This document shows, piece after piece, positions 1 to 6,706 of a DNA stretch of 64,000 nucleotides. The DNA comes from [Clostridium] innocuum (GTDB taxonomy: Bacteria > Bacillota_I > Bacilli_A > Erysipelotrichales > Erysipelotrichaceae): positions 2,666,001 to 2,730,000 of the forward strand of contig CP048838.1 of assembly GCA_012317185.1 (NCBI GenBank), in the 5' to 3' direction. Numbering within the stretch: position 1 is the first letter of the stretch; the number at the start of each line of letters is the position of its first letter. The notes under the pieces are model-generated. The model had not been told where the DNA came from, did no database searches, and saw only the letters and a program-made list of their open reading frames with translations. A program made the translations under genes and the position numbers.

Positions 1-372
1 CTCATGGGAATTTCACCCCGGCATGGTTCTCATGCAGCCCTACCCATTGCCTGCGACGCTCTTAACGCTCGGACTGTGGCTGTAAGGAAGTATCATTGTA
101 TATTCTGCGTGTCGTTGCCCGCAAACCGCTACACTTGCTTTCCGGCGCGGTGTTGGTCGCTCGGCTGTCCGGGCGGTGATAACCTCGCCCGGATAGCGTC
201 ATGGCGCACCCGCCGTATGGCTCGACGCAAAAGGAACGTATCCGATTTGCCCTATGCTGCGCCGCCGTTATCTTGCGCCGCTTTCTTTTTCAAGGTTCAA
301 AATGGCTGTGCTACCCGCGTCAACAGCGGAACGGAAAAGGGGGTGAGAGAAAGCGTCCCGCCGCCGTTGCGG
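1..372. other. ICE non-coding stretch beyond the HTH_16 gene
   Basis: No convincing gene is seen on either strand. The long + strand reading frame running through it continues antisense into the HTH_16 gene and has no domain-like content, so it is taken as a chance opening in GC-rich DNA. One GC-rich hairpin is visible near 171-195 (arms TCCGGGCG / CGCCCGGA). By analogy with Tn916, excisionase and integrase would come next, to the left of the window. Confidence 0.5.
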
Positions 373-633
373 TTATTCCTCTGTCCTAAAGGTGAGGACA
401 GCCATCATCAGTTTTGCTTGCAGCCGTTCCCGAATGTCGTGGTCTACGCCGAAATAGACGTTCCCGCGCTCGTCGTACAGCTTCCGCATGGAGAGGCGGG
501 CTATGTAGCCGCTAAAATGCTGCAAGACAATCTTCATGGCGTCCGGGTCGCCCTTTGTCGCTGCCACAATGACAGGATAGGGAACAAGGGCATTTTCCGG
601 GTAGCCGGGTTCGTTACCATTCGTCCCATTCAT
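373..633 (-). CDS. HTH_16 domain protein (Tn916 Orf8-like)
   Basis: A small protein of about 86 residues resembling the helix-turn-helix (HTH_16) proteins that accompany the sigma factor in Tn916-family ICEs. It contains the characteristic stretch ending in SMRKLYDERGN. The gene starts inside the end of the sigma factor gene; an in-frame ATG 6 bases upstream (639) is an alternative start. The overlap implies translational coupling. In the family the pair is thought to control element expression and excision; a direct DNA target cannot be read from the sequence. Confidence 0.8.
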   Translation of the reverse strand: MNGTNGNEPGYPENALVPYPVIVAATKGDPDAMKIVLQHFSGYIARLSMRKLYDERGNVYFGVDHDIRERLQAKLMMAVLTFRTEE

Positions 634-1054
634 CAGCATTTTCCTCCAGATATTTTCTTAATTTCTCAAAAGAGCTTGTCCGCCTGTACTGTATCGTGCT
701 TCTCGATGTATTGAACAACTTCGCAATCTCGGTGTCGTTCATTCCCTCGAAATAGTACAGGAGTACGGCTTTGCGCTTTTCTTCCGGCAAAGTACGGATT
801 GCTTCAAGAAGCAGCTTCGGCGTGATTTTCTTCCCGGCTTTCTCAAAGACGGTTTCGGCGGTTTCCCGTTTGAAATATTCATCAAAGGTATGAAGCTGCC
901 GCGCTTCGTCTAAGGGCAAATCGGAAAAGGTGACTTCCCTTGCCTTATGCCTGTGCAGCTCCCTGTGAGCGTCACACGCTTCATTGTGCAGCACCGTATT
1001 ACAAAACTTCTGAAAAGCACATTGTTTGTAAAACTCCCTGCTATTAGGTTCCAC
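614..1054 (-). CDS. Sigma-70-like regulatory factor of the ICE (Tn916 Orf7-like)
   Basis: About 146 residues. The C-terminal half reads as sigma region 4: LPEEKRKAVLLYYFEG followed by a helix-turn-helix NDTEIAKLFNTSRSTIQYRR. The start is a GTG at 1054, chosen because AGGAGG lies 7 bases upstream and the extension beyond it is not protein-like. An overlapping ATG in another frame opens only a shadow frame. It overlaps the HTH_16 gene downstream. Family members act as positive regulators of ICE transfer functions; that role is inferred from homology and position. Confidence 0.85.
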   Translation of the reverse strand: MEPNSREFYKQCAFQKFCNTVLHNEACDAHRELHRHKAREVTFSDLPLDEARQLHTFDEYFKRETAETVFEKAGKKITPKLLLEAIRTLPEEKRKAVLLYYFEGMNDTEIAKLFNTSRSTIQYRRTSSFEKLRKYLEENADEWDEW

Positions 1055-1114
1055 ATTCTCACCTCCTTTCTCGTTGGAAAGTTGGTGGTGCTTCCCCCTT
1101 TTCGCGGGGCAATA

Positions 1115-1211
1115 CGGCGTTTTTGAAAAACGCCGAAGATTTTTTGAAATTTTTTCAAAAAATTTTTTGAGCAGCAAAATACGCCTGTCCGAAAAGCCCG
1201 GACAGGCGTAT
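1115..1211 (-). promoter_or_regulatory. Two perfect hairpins in the leader of the sigma gene
   Basis: Two strong inverted repeats precede the sigma gene. One is a near-perfect palindrome at 1115-1135 with 10-base arms (CGGCGTTTTT / AAAAACGCCG). The other has 13-base arms at 1179-1191 and 1199-1211 around a 7-base loop; on the minus strand it is followed by a short T tract, as in an intrinsic terminator. Between the palindrome and the 13-base hairpin lies an A/T-only run. The layout suggests conditional termination ahead of the sigma gene. Confidence 0.6.
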
Positions 1212-1229
1212 AGGTATTGTAAGCAGTAT

Positions 1230-1340
1230 TTAGATGATTAGACAGTTCATAGTCAAGGGTAGAGAGGTTCCCGGCGGTGGTCGGGCTTTTTTTGATATGT
1301 CAATGACCGTCGGATTTTGTCGATAGGGTATGTGCTTCAT
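1230..1340 (-). CDS. Putative 36-residue leader peptide
   Basis: A 36-codon frame beginning MKHIPYRQNPTVID with an excellent ribosome binding site (AAAGGAGG). That site lies exactly in the loop of a perfect 8-base-pair hairpin (GGCGGCTA at 1341-1348, TAGCCGCC at 1356-1363). The peptide is basic and proline-rich with no domain. It sits upstream of the hairpins that precede the sigma gene, so it may be a regulatory leader whose translation affects downstream transcription. It is too short for homology inference; the call rests on the ribosome binding site and position. Confidence 0.5.
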   Translation of the reverse strand: MKHIPYRQNPTVIDISKKARPPPGTSLPLTMNCLII

Positions 1341-1511
1341 GGCGGCTACCTCCTTTAGCCGCCGCTTTTAACAGTGATACCGCGTCATTTCATTAGAAGA
1401 TAAAAAGAAACGGCGGCTTTGATTTTTCAAAGCTGCTGCGGAAATCAAAGAACGACAAGCAACAGTTCTGATTTTGCTCCAATATGGTTATTAGGGGCAC
1501 AAATTAAAATC

Positions 1512-1560
1512 AAAAAAGAGCCGATAACAGCAGTATTTCAAACTGCATATTATCGGCTCT
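1512..1560 (-). terminator. Intrinsic terminator after the radical-SAM methyltransferase
   Basis: 11-base arms AGAGCCGATAA (1517-1527) and TTATCGGCTCT (1550-1560) with an inner GCAGT/ACTGC helix, followed on the minus strand by six T. It lies 30 bases after the stop codon. Confidence 0.85.
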
Positions 1561-1590
1561 GCGTCTGTGCGTCTGGCTCTTTTAATTAAA

Positions 1591-2580
1591 TTATTTCTGT
1601 TGTTTTTTGGCTTTATTATATGTATTAGCTAACTGTCCACAAGCTGCTTTAATCTCTCTACCATGAGAAACTCTCATGGTAACTTCAAGTCCTGTTTGCT
1701 CTAATTGATGTTTGAACGCAACCATTTCTTGTTTTTGTGGTGCTCTAATTTTTGAATTACTCGTCGGGTTGTATTGCAGCACGTTAATCATAACATTTTT
1801 GCCCTTAAACCATTTTGCAAGTTGCCTTATATCTGAGGAACGGTCATTTATACCTGGTAAAAGCAAATACGCAAATACCACTTTTCGATTATGCCTTTGA
1901 GAATAGGACAATGCTTGCTTAACAACATCTTCAATAGCGTACATGTGCATATGAGGAATGATACAGTTTCTCGCAGCCTGTGTTGCTGCATGTAAAGATA
2001 TTGTCAACTGAATTTTTAGATGTTCTTCGCGCAATTTTTTTAATTGATTAACTGGACCAACTGTTGATACGGTAATGCCGTCGGTTGGAAAGTTAAGTCC
2101 ATTTCTATCTCGAAGAATATGGATTGCTGCAATCAAGTTGTCGTAATTGAATAAAGGTTCTCCCATTCCCATAAAAACGATACGATTTACTTTTTGACGT
2201 ATCAATACAACCTGCTGCACAATTTCAGACGGTGTTAGATTACGAACAAAACCATTGCGTCCGGACTCACAAAAAATACAGCCAACAGAACAACCAACTT
2301 GCGTACTTACGCAAACAGTCCCACCATCTCGCCGTTTAATAAAAACCGTTTCAATATACCTGTTATCTTTCAATTCATAAACATACTTTTCAGTATCGCT
2401 ACTTTTATAGACTTTTTTTGTTGATATTGATAGATTTTCTTTGTGAAATGGCTGTTTATACAATTCCGTATATAAGGCTCTTGCTTTATCCTCTCCAATT
2501 ACTTCCGACATTTCTTTGTAAGTAAATCCGTATGGGTCATTCAATATTTCCGTAGGTGTACTTTTAGGTAAGTGTTTCAT
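1591..2580 (-). CDS. Radical SAM 23S rRNA methyltransferase, RlmN/Cfr family
   Basis: A 329-residue RlmN/Cfr-family enzyme, expected to methylate A2503 of 23S rRNA. The 4Fe-4S cluster motif is C97-x3-C101-x2-C104. The two catalytic cysteines correspond to C90 (in TVCVSTQVGC) and C314 (in AACGQL). GMGEPL is at 138-143. The core resembles RlmN (GFVRNL), but the N-terminal region is shorter than in housekeeping RlmN. Product regiochemistry (C2 versus the resistance-conferring C8) cannot be read off. The gene is AT-rich compared with the ICE, forms an operon with the KTR gene behind an attenuator, and ends at a clear terminator. This is cargo, possibly an antibiotic-resistance determinant. Confidence 0.88.
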   Translation of the reverse strand: MKHLPKSTPTEILNDPYGFTYKEMSEVIGEDKARALYTELYKQPFHKENLSISTKKVYKSSDTEKYVYELKDNRYIETVFIKRRDGGTVCVSTQVGCSVGCIFCESGRNGFVRNLTPSEIVQQVVLIRQKVNRIVFMGMGEPLFNYDNLIAAIHILRDRNGLNFPTDGITVSTVGPVNQLKKLREEHLKIQLTISLHAATQAARNCIIPHMHMYAIEDVVKQALSYSQRHNRKVVFAYLLLPGINDRSSDIRQLAKWFKGKNVMINVLQYNPTSNSKIRAPQKQEMVAFKHQLEQTGLEVTMRVSHGREIKAACGQLANTYNKAKKQQK

Positions 2581-2621
2581 TTAAATATCCTTCCTTTTCA
2601 AAAATTAAAAAAGTTTGTTTT

Positions 2622-2786
2622 TCAGAGTTTTTTGATTATGATTTCTAGTTTTTCAACATCAACGATATGCGTTAATTTACATTTAGGGCAGAAAAGAGGA
2701 AAATTTCTTAATACCGTATTATAAAATACTTGAACCCTCGTCTTTCCGTTACAAATTGGACATTTTATCCAATATTTTTCAAGCAT
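2622..2786 (-). CDS. Cysteine-rich KTR domain protein
   Basis: 54 residues starting MLEKYWIKCPICNGKTR, the Cys_rich_KTR family common beside resistance genes on Tn916-like elements. Two CxxC pairs (CPIC and CPKC) should form a zinc ribbon; the KTR signature follows the first pair. The start at 2786 is preceded by AAGGAG; an upstream in-frame start would fall inside the attenuator. It lies 41 bases ahead of the methyltransferase gene and probably shares its transcript. The molecular function of the family is not known to me. Confidence 0.85.
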   Translation of the reverse strand: MLEKYWIKCPICNGKTRVQVFYNTVLRNFPLFCPKCKLTHIVDVEKLEIIIKKL

Positions 2787-2805
2787 AATATTTCTCCTTT
2801 TGCGC

Positions 2806-2848
2806 AAAAAAATGCAGGTCAATTCTCAACATGAGCATTGACCTGCAT
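2806..2848 (-). terminator. Transcription attenuator ahead of the KTR/methyltransferase operon
   Basis: Perfect 12-base arms ATGCAGGTCAAT / ATTGACCTGCAT (in + coordinates 2812-2823 and 2837-2848). An inner CTCA/TGAG helix extends the stem, and seven T follow directly on the minus strand. It stands between the divergent promoter region and the first gene, so it must be passed for expression. The left arm also spells a short frame starting at 2848, MQVNAHVEN then stop, a possible leader peptide, though no good ribosome binding site precedes it. The layout is that of antibiotic-induced attenuation. Confidence 0.8.
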
Positions 2849-3170
2849 TTATACATATAATACTACAACAAAATTAAGGCATAGTTTTTATACTATGTCT
2901 ATACGTCGTTAGTTTTGTTGTATAGCATACGCAAAATAAGCATGACAAAAAAGCCCATATTGAAAATGGGAAAAATCTTTTTTGATTTCAATGCTTATCG
3001 AATACGCATGCTATGTAACATAAACATTCCCCCCCTTTTATATAATATTATATACAAAAGCAGCTTGTTGTCAACATATATATATATGAATTATTTTGGC
3101 TAACTGATAGAACTATGTAGACATATCCAAGAAGAAAGGGGAACAGTAAAATGTAAGAGGGTGAATAACT
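2849..3170. promoter_or_regulatory. Divergent AT-rich control region between KTR and XRE genes
   Basis: No gene is supported here. A nested stem-loop is visible: outer arms ACAACAAAA (2865-2873) / TTTTGTTGT (2913-2921) and inner arms CATAGT (2880-2885) / ACTATG (2892-2897). Inverted repeats of this kind are plausible operator sites for the XRE regulator. Minus-strand promoter-like hexamers (a TATTAT-type -10) lie just upstream of the attenuator. Further right the DNA is AT-rich, including a run of alternating TA near 3078-3087. A 62-codon + frame (2915-3103) lacks a convincing ribosome binding site and is not called. Confidence 0.5.
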
Positions 3171-3524
3171 ATGGCAAAAAGACCAGTACCAAAATACGAC
3201 TTCAAGGCTTTTGGGGCAGCGATAAAGGCAGCGCGTGAAGGACGCAAGGAAAGCCGCAAGAAAGTAGGCGACGAAATGTTTATCTCGCCGCGCTACCTTG
3301 CGAACATTGAGAACAAGGGGCAGCACCCAAGTTTACAGATATTCTTTGAGCTGATACAGCGTTACCATATATCCGTAGACCAATTCCTGTTAGACACGCC
3401 CGCTGCAAAGGACACAAAGCGGCGGCAGCTTGACGCGCTCCTTGACGGTATGAGCGATACAGGCATACGGATTGTGACCGCAACGGCAAAAGAGATTTCC
3501 GAAGTCGAAAAAGAGGGCGAATAG
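3171..3524 (+). CDS. XRE-family transcriptional regulator (Tn916 Orf9-like)
   Basis: 117 residues with one lambda-repressor-type helix-turn-helix at about 12-70 (FGAAIKAAREGRKESRKKVG ... ISPRYLANIENKGQHPS). The family is the divergent repressor of Tn916-like control modules, opposite in direction to the sigma and HTH_16 genes exactly as here. It probably controls both the divergent region at its 5' side and the mobilisation genes downstream. The start ATG follows GAGGGTG. It is followed after about 270 bases by an oriT-like module and mobC. Confidence 0.85.
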   Translation: MAKRPVPKYDFKAFGAAIKAAREGRKESRKKVGDEMFISPRYLANIENKGQHPSLQIFFELIQRYHISVDQFLLDTPAAKDTKRRQLDALLDGMSDTGIRIVTATAKEISEVEKEGE

Positions 3525-3666
3525 GAATGTCCGGCTTAAAACTGAACAGGATTTAGAGAGCGTTGTAATCTTTTTTGAGATTGCAGCGTTTTTCTTTTGC
3601 GGAAGTTTGGCAAAATCGCTTTTTCTCCGTAGTAAGGGATAAGAGCCTAAAGGATAAAAACATTCG

Positions 3667-3766
3667 TAGCAAGCATAGGAAGCGGGTACCCACTTCCGTA
3701 TTTTCGCCCTCCCGCGCTGCGGCGCGTCGGTTGAAAATGGCTTGTTGGGAAGTGTCCCAAACCCTC
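3667..3766. other. oriT-like module, copy 1 (upstream of mobC)
   Basis: A 34-base block at 3667-3700 and a 27-base block at 3740-3766 are separated by exactly 39 variable bases. Both blocks recur with the same spacing, inverted, at 11,169-11,268. The second block contains a small hairpin, TTGGGA-AGTG-TCCCAA. Location immediately before mobC and the relaxase gene, plus hairpin and GC-rich flank, fits an origin of transfer or an operator for the mobilisation operon. The region between XRE and mobC (3525-3792) is otherwise non-coding. Confidence 0.55.
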
Positions 3767-3792
3767 GGAACGGAAAGGAAAGGAGTGAACAC

Positions 3793-4122
3793 ATGGACGG
3801 ACGGAAAAGGACGGTGCAAATCAAATTCAGAGTGACGGAAGCGGAACGGGATTTAATACTGGAAAAAATGAAGCTCGTACCCACCCGGAACATGGCGGCG
3901 TATCTGCGGAAGATTGCCATTGACGGGTATATCATTCAGATAGACCACGCCGATATAAAGGCAATGACAGCAGAGATACAGAAAATCGGTGTCAACGTCA
4001 ACCAGATAGCACGCCGCGTAAACGCGACGGGGAACGCATACCAAGAGGACATAGAGGAAATAAAGGGGGTGCTTGCAGAGATATGGCGGTTACAAAGATT
4101 AAGCCTATTAAAAGCACTCTAA
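3793..4122 (+). CDS. mobC: MobC-like relaxosome accessory protein
   Basis: 109 residues. The N-terminus (RTVQIKFRVTEAERDLI) looks like a ribbon-helix-helix DNA-binding region. The C-terminal part carries the MobC signature GVNVNQIARRVNATGN. The start at 3793 is set by AAGGAAAGGAG just upstream; a frame extending further upstream runs into the oriT-like repeat. The gene overlaps the relaxase gene by 40 bases. MobC proteins bind oriT and assist the relaxase in nicking. Confidence 0.87.
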   Translation: MDGRKRTVQIKFRVTEAERDLILEKMKLVPTRNMAAYLRKIAIDGYIIQIDHADIKAMTAEIQKIGVNVNQIARRVNATGNAYQEDIEEIKGVLAEIWRLQRLSLLKAL

Positions 4123-5426
4123 GCAAAGCCCTTGACTATATCGAAAACCCGGACAAGACGGACGGGAAAATGCTTGTGTCCTCTTTTGGCTGCTCCTATG
4201 AAACGGCAGATATTGAGTTTGAATATACCTTGTCCCAAGCACTCCAAAAGGGGAACAATTTAGCCTTTCATCTGATACAATCCTTTGAGCTGGGGGAAGT
4301 AGATTATCAGAAAGCCCATGAAATCGGAAAGCAGCTTGCCGACGCGGTAACAAAGGGGCAGCATGAGTATGTACTCACGACGCATATTGACAAGGGGCAT
4401 ATCCACAATCATATCATTTTCTGCGCCGTAAACTTCGTAGACCACCACAAATACAATTCCAACAAAAGGAGCTATTACGGCATACGGAACATGAGCGACA
4501 AGCTGTGCCGGGAAAATGGCTTGTCCGTCGTCGTCCCCGGCAAGGGCAGCAAGGGAAAGAGCTATGCGGAGTACCAGGCAGAAAAGACGGGTACAAGTTG
4601 GAAAGGCAAGCTGAAAACCGCCGTTGACGCACTTATCCCCCAAGTTTCCAGTTTTGAGGAATTGCTAACGCGGTTACAGGCGGCGGGCTATGAGATAAAG
4701 CCGGGGAAATATGTATCATGCCGCGCCCCCGGACAGGAACGCTTCACCCGCCTAAAAACCCTCGGCGCAGATTATACAGAGGAAGCCATAAGGGAACGGA
4801 TAGCGGGCAGACGGACAAAGGCGGCGAAAGCTCCCAGAGAGCAGCGCGGCGTATCGCTGCTTATCGACATTGAGAACAGTATCAAGGCGGCGCAGAGCCG
4901 GGGCTATGAACAGTGGGCGAAAATCCACAATCTGAAACAGGCGGCAAAGACTATGAACTTTCTCACCGAAAACAAGATTGAACAGTACGCGGATTTAGTT
5001 AGCCGGATTGAGGAAATGGCAGCGGAAAGCGGACAGGCGGCAGACGCATTGAAGAACGCCGAAAAGCGGCTTGCGGACATGGCGGTGCTTATCAAGAATG
5101 TTTCCACCTACCAAAAGACAAAGCCCGTCTATGACGCATACCGCAAGGCAAGGAACAGGGAGAAATACCGCGCCGGACAGGAACAGGCGATTATCTTACA
5201 TGAAGCCGCTGCAAGGTCATTGAAAGCAACGGGCATTGCAAAGCTCCCGAACCTCGCCGCGCTGCAATCGGAGTATGAAGCCCTTCAAGCGCAGAAAGAA
5301 GCCCTTTACGCCGACTATGGGAAGCTGAAAAAGAAAGTCCGGGAATATGACATTATCAAGCAGAACATTGACAACATTTTACAGGCAGACAGACAGCCGG
5401 AACGGGAAAAGGGAATGGAACACTGA
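4083..5426 (+). CDS. Conjugative relaxase (MobA/VirD2 relaxase family)
   Basis: 447 residues. The N-terminal relaxase domain carries the metal-binding HUH-type motif HIDKGHIHNHIIF near residue 100 and a downstream YNSNKRSYYGIRN segment. The C-terminal 200 residues are lysine- and glutamine-rich and predicted helical/coiled. It should nick at oriT, stay covalently bound to the 5' end and be led through the mating channel. It is co-transcribed with and overlaps mobC. It appears intact, unlike several channel genes of this element. Confidence 0.92.
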   Translation: MAVTKIKPIKSTLSKALDYIENPDKTDGKMLVSSFGCSYETADIEFEYTLSQALQKGNNLAFHLIQSFELGEVDYQKAHEIGKQLADAVTKGQHEYVLTTHIDKGHIHNHIIFCAVNFVDHHKYNSNKRSYYGIRNMSDKLCRENGLSVVVPGKGSKGKSYAEYQAEKTGTSWKGKLKTAVDALIPQVSSFEELLTRLQAAGYEIKPGKYVSCRAPGQERFTRLKTLGADYTEEAIRERIAGRRTKAAKAPREQRGVSLLIDIENSIKAAQSRGYEQWAKIHNLKQAAKTMNFLTENKIEQYADLVSRIEEMAAESGQAADALKNAEKRLADMAVLIKNVSTYQKTKPVYDAYRKARNREKYRAGQEQAIILHEAAARSLKATGIAKLPNLAALQSEYEALQAQKEALYADYGKLKKKVREYDIIKQNIDNILQADRQPEREKGMEH

Positions 5427-5469
5427 TTAAGCAAAAAATGATTTTCGTATAGAAACAGAAAGCGGTATG

Positions 5470-5478
5470 TGGTATAAT
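5470..5478 (+). promoter_or_regulatory. Extended -10 promoter of the HEAT-repeat gene
   Basis: TGGTATAAT at 5470-5478 is an extended -10 element (TGn-TATAAT). It lies 37 bases upstream of the start codon at 5516, which has GAAAGGA ahead of it. No good -35 hexamer is seen, as is usual for extended -10 promoters. Confidence 0.6.
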
Positions 5479-5515
5479 AAAATTATCTACAACTTTTGAA
5501 AGGATTTGATAGTAC

Positions 5516-5920
5516 ATGACAAAAGGAACACCAGCTAATATTAGTCAGCTTGTCAAAGACGCAAACAATAAATCATCATGGAAAATTAGGCTTGCTGCGT
5601 TGAATGAACTAAAACAATATGATTGTCAACAATCAAGAGATGTTATTACTCGTCTTGCTCTCCATGACAAAGTTTATAAAGTTAAAGAGGAAGCATTTAG
5701 AGCAGCACAAGCTATGGGGATTACTTACCGCGGAAATCCTATTCGCTTAGGACGTAAAGATATTGGTTTTAAGACAAAAGACTTTACTAAAGTTTTTCTA
5801 CGTATCAAACGTGAAAAATCAATGGAAGAATTAGATTTACAATTATTCAAGGAAGCGTTCAAAACAATCGCGGCAGAAATGTATGATGTAATGGAATTTG
5901 AAAAGGGTCAAAAAATTTGA
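5516..5920 (+). CDS. HEAT-repeat-like small protein, ICE cargo
   Basis: 134 residues. The segment at about 8-68 (SQLVKDANNKSSWKIRLAAL, then QSRDVITRLALHDKVYKVKE) has the periodic helical pattern of HEAT repeats, suggesting a protein-protein interaction scaffold. The gene is AT-rich compared with its neighbours, has its own extended -10 promoter and ends in a very strong terminator, so it is an independently expressed cargo unit. No enzymatic motif is visible and its role in the ICE is unknown. Confidence 0.75.
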   Translation: MTKGTPANISQLVKDANNKSSWKIRLAALNELKQYDCQQSRDVITRLALHDKVYKVKEEAFRAAQAMGITYRGNPIRLGRKDIGFKTKDFTKVFLRIKREKSMEELDLQLFKEAFKTIAAEMYDVMEFEKGQKI

Positions 5921-5961
5921 TGATTGGATTACAAATACATACAAATGTTTGCCAAAGAAAT

Positions 5962-6013
5962 AAAAGAACAGGGCGCGGAAAGTCAGTATATGACTTCCGC
6001 GCCCTGTCTTTTT
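5962..6013. terminator. Strong bidirectional terminator
   Basis: 13-base perfect arms ACAGGGCGCGGAA (5968-5980) and TTCCGCGCCCTGT (5995-6007) with an inner GTCA/TGAC helix. T runs follow on both strands. It separates the + strand HEAT gene from the end of the long minus-strand operon. Confidence 0.9.
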
Positions 6014-6034
6014 GTGGGTGCTGTTGTGGTAAAT

Positions 6035-6147
6035 GTTACGCAATAGAACGCCATTTTCGGGGGAAAAGGTATAAAGTATCGCCTATCCGATTTTTCCCGC
6101 CCGGAAAGCCTTGCAAATCAAGGGATTTTCCGCGCCTACTGCGTAAC
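6035..6147 (+). repeat. 113-bp inverted-repeat-bounded element, copy A
   Basis: It begins GTTACGCAATAG and ends CTACTGCGTAAC (12-base terminal inverted repeats with one mismatch). It contains the internal block TTTCGGGGG(A)AAGGTATAAA. A related copy in the same orientation lies at 25,893-26,004, so the two copies bracket the whole minus-strand operon. The last 12 bases overlap the 3' end of the neighbouring gene and supply its stop codon. Confidence 0.75.
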
Positions 6148-6501
6148 AGGGGCGCGTCTTTTCCTCATGCGCTCGGCGGCCTGTCTGCGGGTGATACGCT
6201 TCCGGCAGTCGGGGCAGTATTTGACGCTGTTAGAGCTTGACGCAAAGGACGTGCCGCACTCGGTACATTTCTTCCTGTCCCCGGTTTGGTAAAGCTCCGC
6301 ATAGAGCAGCTTATCAGCGGGAAGCACCGCAACCTTAAACCACTTGCAGAGAAGCGAATAGGAAATGAGCTGCGGACATACGCACTCGTCCCCGTCGTCC
6401 AGTAAGATACAGTTTCCATTATCGCAGTTGCAGCACGTCCGGCGCACAAGGGCGTTGACTTTCCGGCTCTGGGGCGGCGTCAGCCGCTTGACCTCGCTCA
6501 T
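6136..6501 (-). CDS. Cysteine-rich VLP-type protein
   Basis: 121 residues with many paired cysteines: CCNCDNGNC near 23, CVCPQ near 40, and a C-terminal zinc ribbon CTECGTSFASSSNSVKYCPDC. It ends in a basic tail (RRQAAERMRKRR). It matches the Cys_rich_VLP family found at the end of conjugation operons in Tn1549-like elements. It overlaps the upstream gene by four bases (ATGA). A DNA- or RNA-binding zinc protein is likely; function is not established. Confidence 0.8.
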   Translation of the reverse strand: MSEVKRLTPPQSRKVNALVRRTCCNCDNGNCILLDDGDECVCPQLISYSLLCKWFKVAVLPADKLLYAELYQTGDRKKCTECGTSFASSSNSVKYCPDCRKRITRRQAAERMRKRRAPVTQ

Positions 6502-6704
6502 ACTTCATCAGCGGCGTAAATGGGAAGCCCCGCAAACTCCGCTTCGGTCATGGCTTCCACTTTGGAGAGGGTACGGGCAGCAAAGCCCCGCATTTCCCCG
6601 TCCATAAAGGGCAGCGCGGCGTTCATGGCGACGATAAGCCCCTGTCGGCTTCCGGTCTTGTAAATGCTCAAAAGGTTTGTTTCTTCTACAGTCAGTTTTG
6701 TCAT
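6498..6704 (-). CDS. Transposon-transfer assisting protein family (TTRAP-like)
   Basis: 68 residues starting MTKLTVEETNLLSIY, with the LxxIYxTGSRxGLI pattern of the small family named transposon-transfer assisting protein. The ATG at 6704 is 7 bases after GGAGG; a GTG two codons earlier is less well spaced. The stop overlaps the start of the cysteine-rich gene, so the two are translationally coupled. Function is known only by association with conjugative transposons. Confidence 0.75.
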   Translation of the reverse strand: MTKLTVEETNLLSIYKTGSRQGLIVAMNAALPFMDGEMRGFAARTLSKVEAMTEAEFAGLPIYAADEV

Positions 6705-6706
6705 GT

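Noticed and set aside
4..714. A 236-codon + strand frame at the left edge
   Set aside because: It runs antisense through the HTH_16 gene, lacks a ribosome binding site and has no domain pattern; a chance opening in GC-rich DNA.
910..1158. An 82-codon frame starting with ATG after AGGAGG ahead of the sigma factor
   Set aside because: Its translation has no domain content, whereas the overlapping GTG-started frame encodes a clear sigma region 4.
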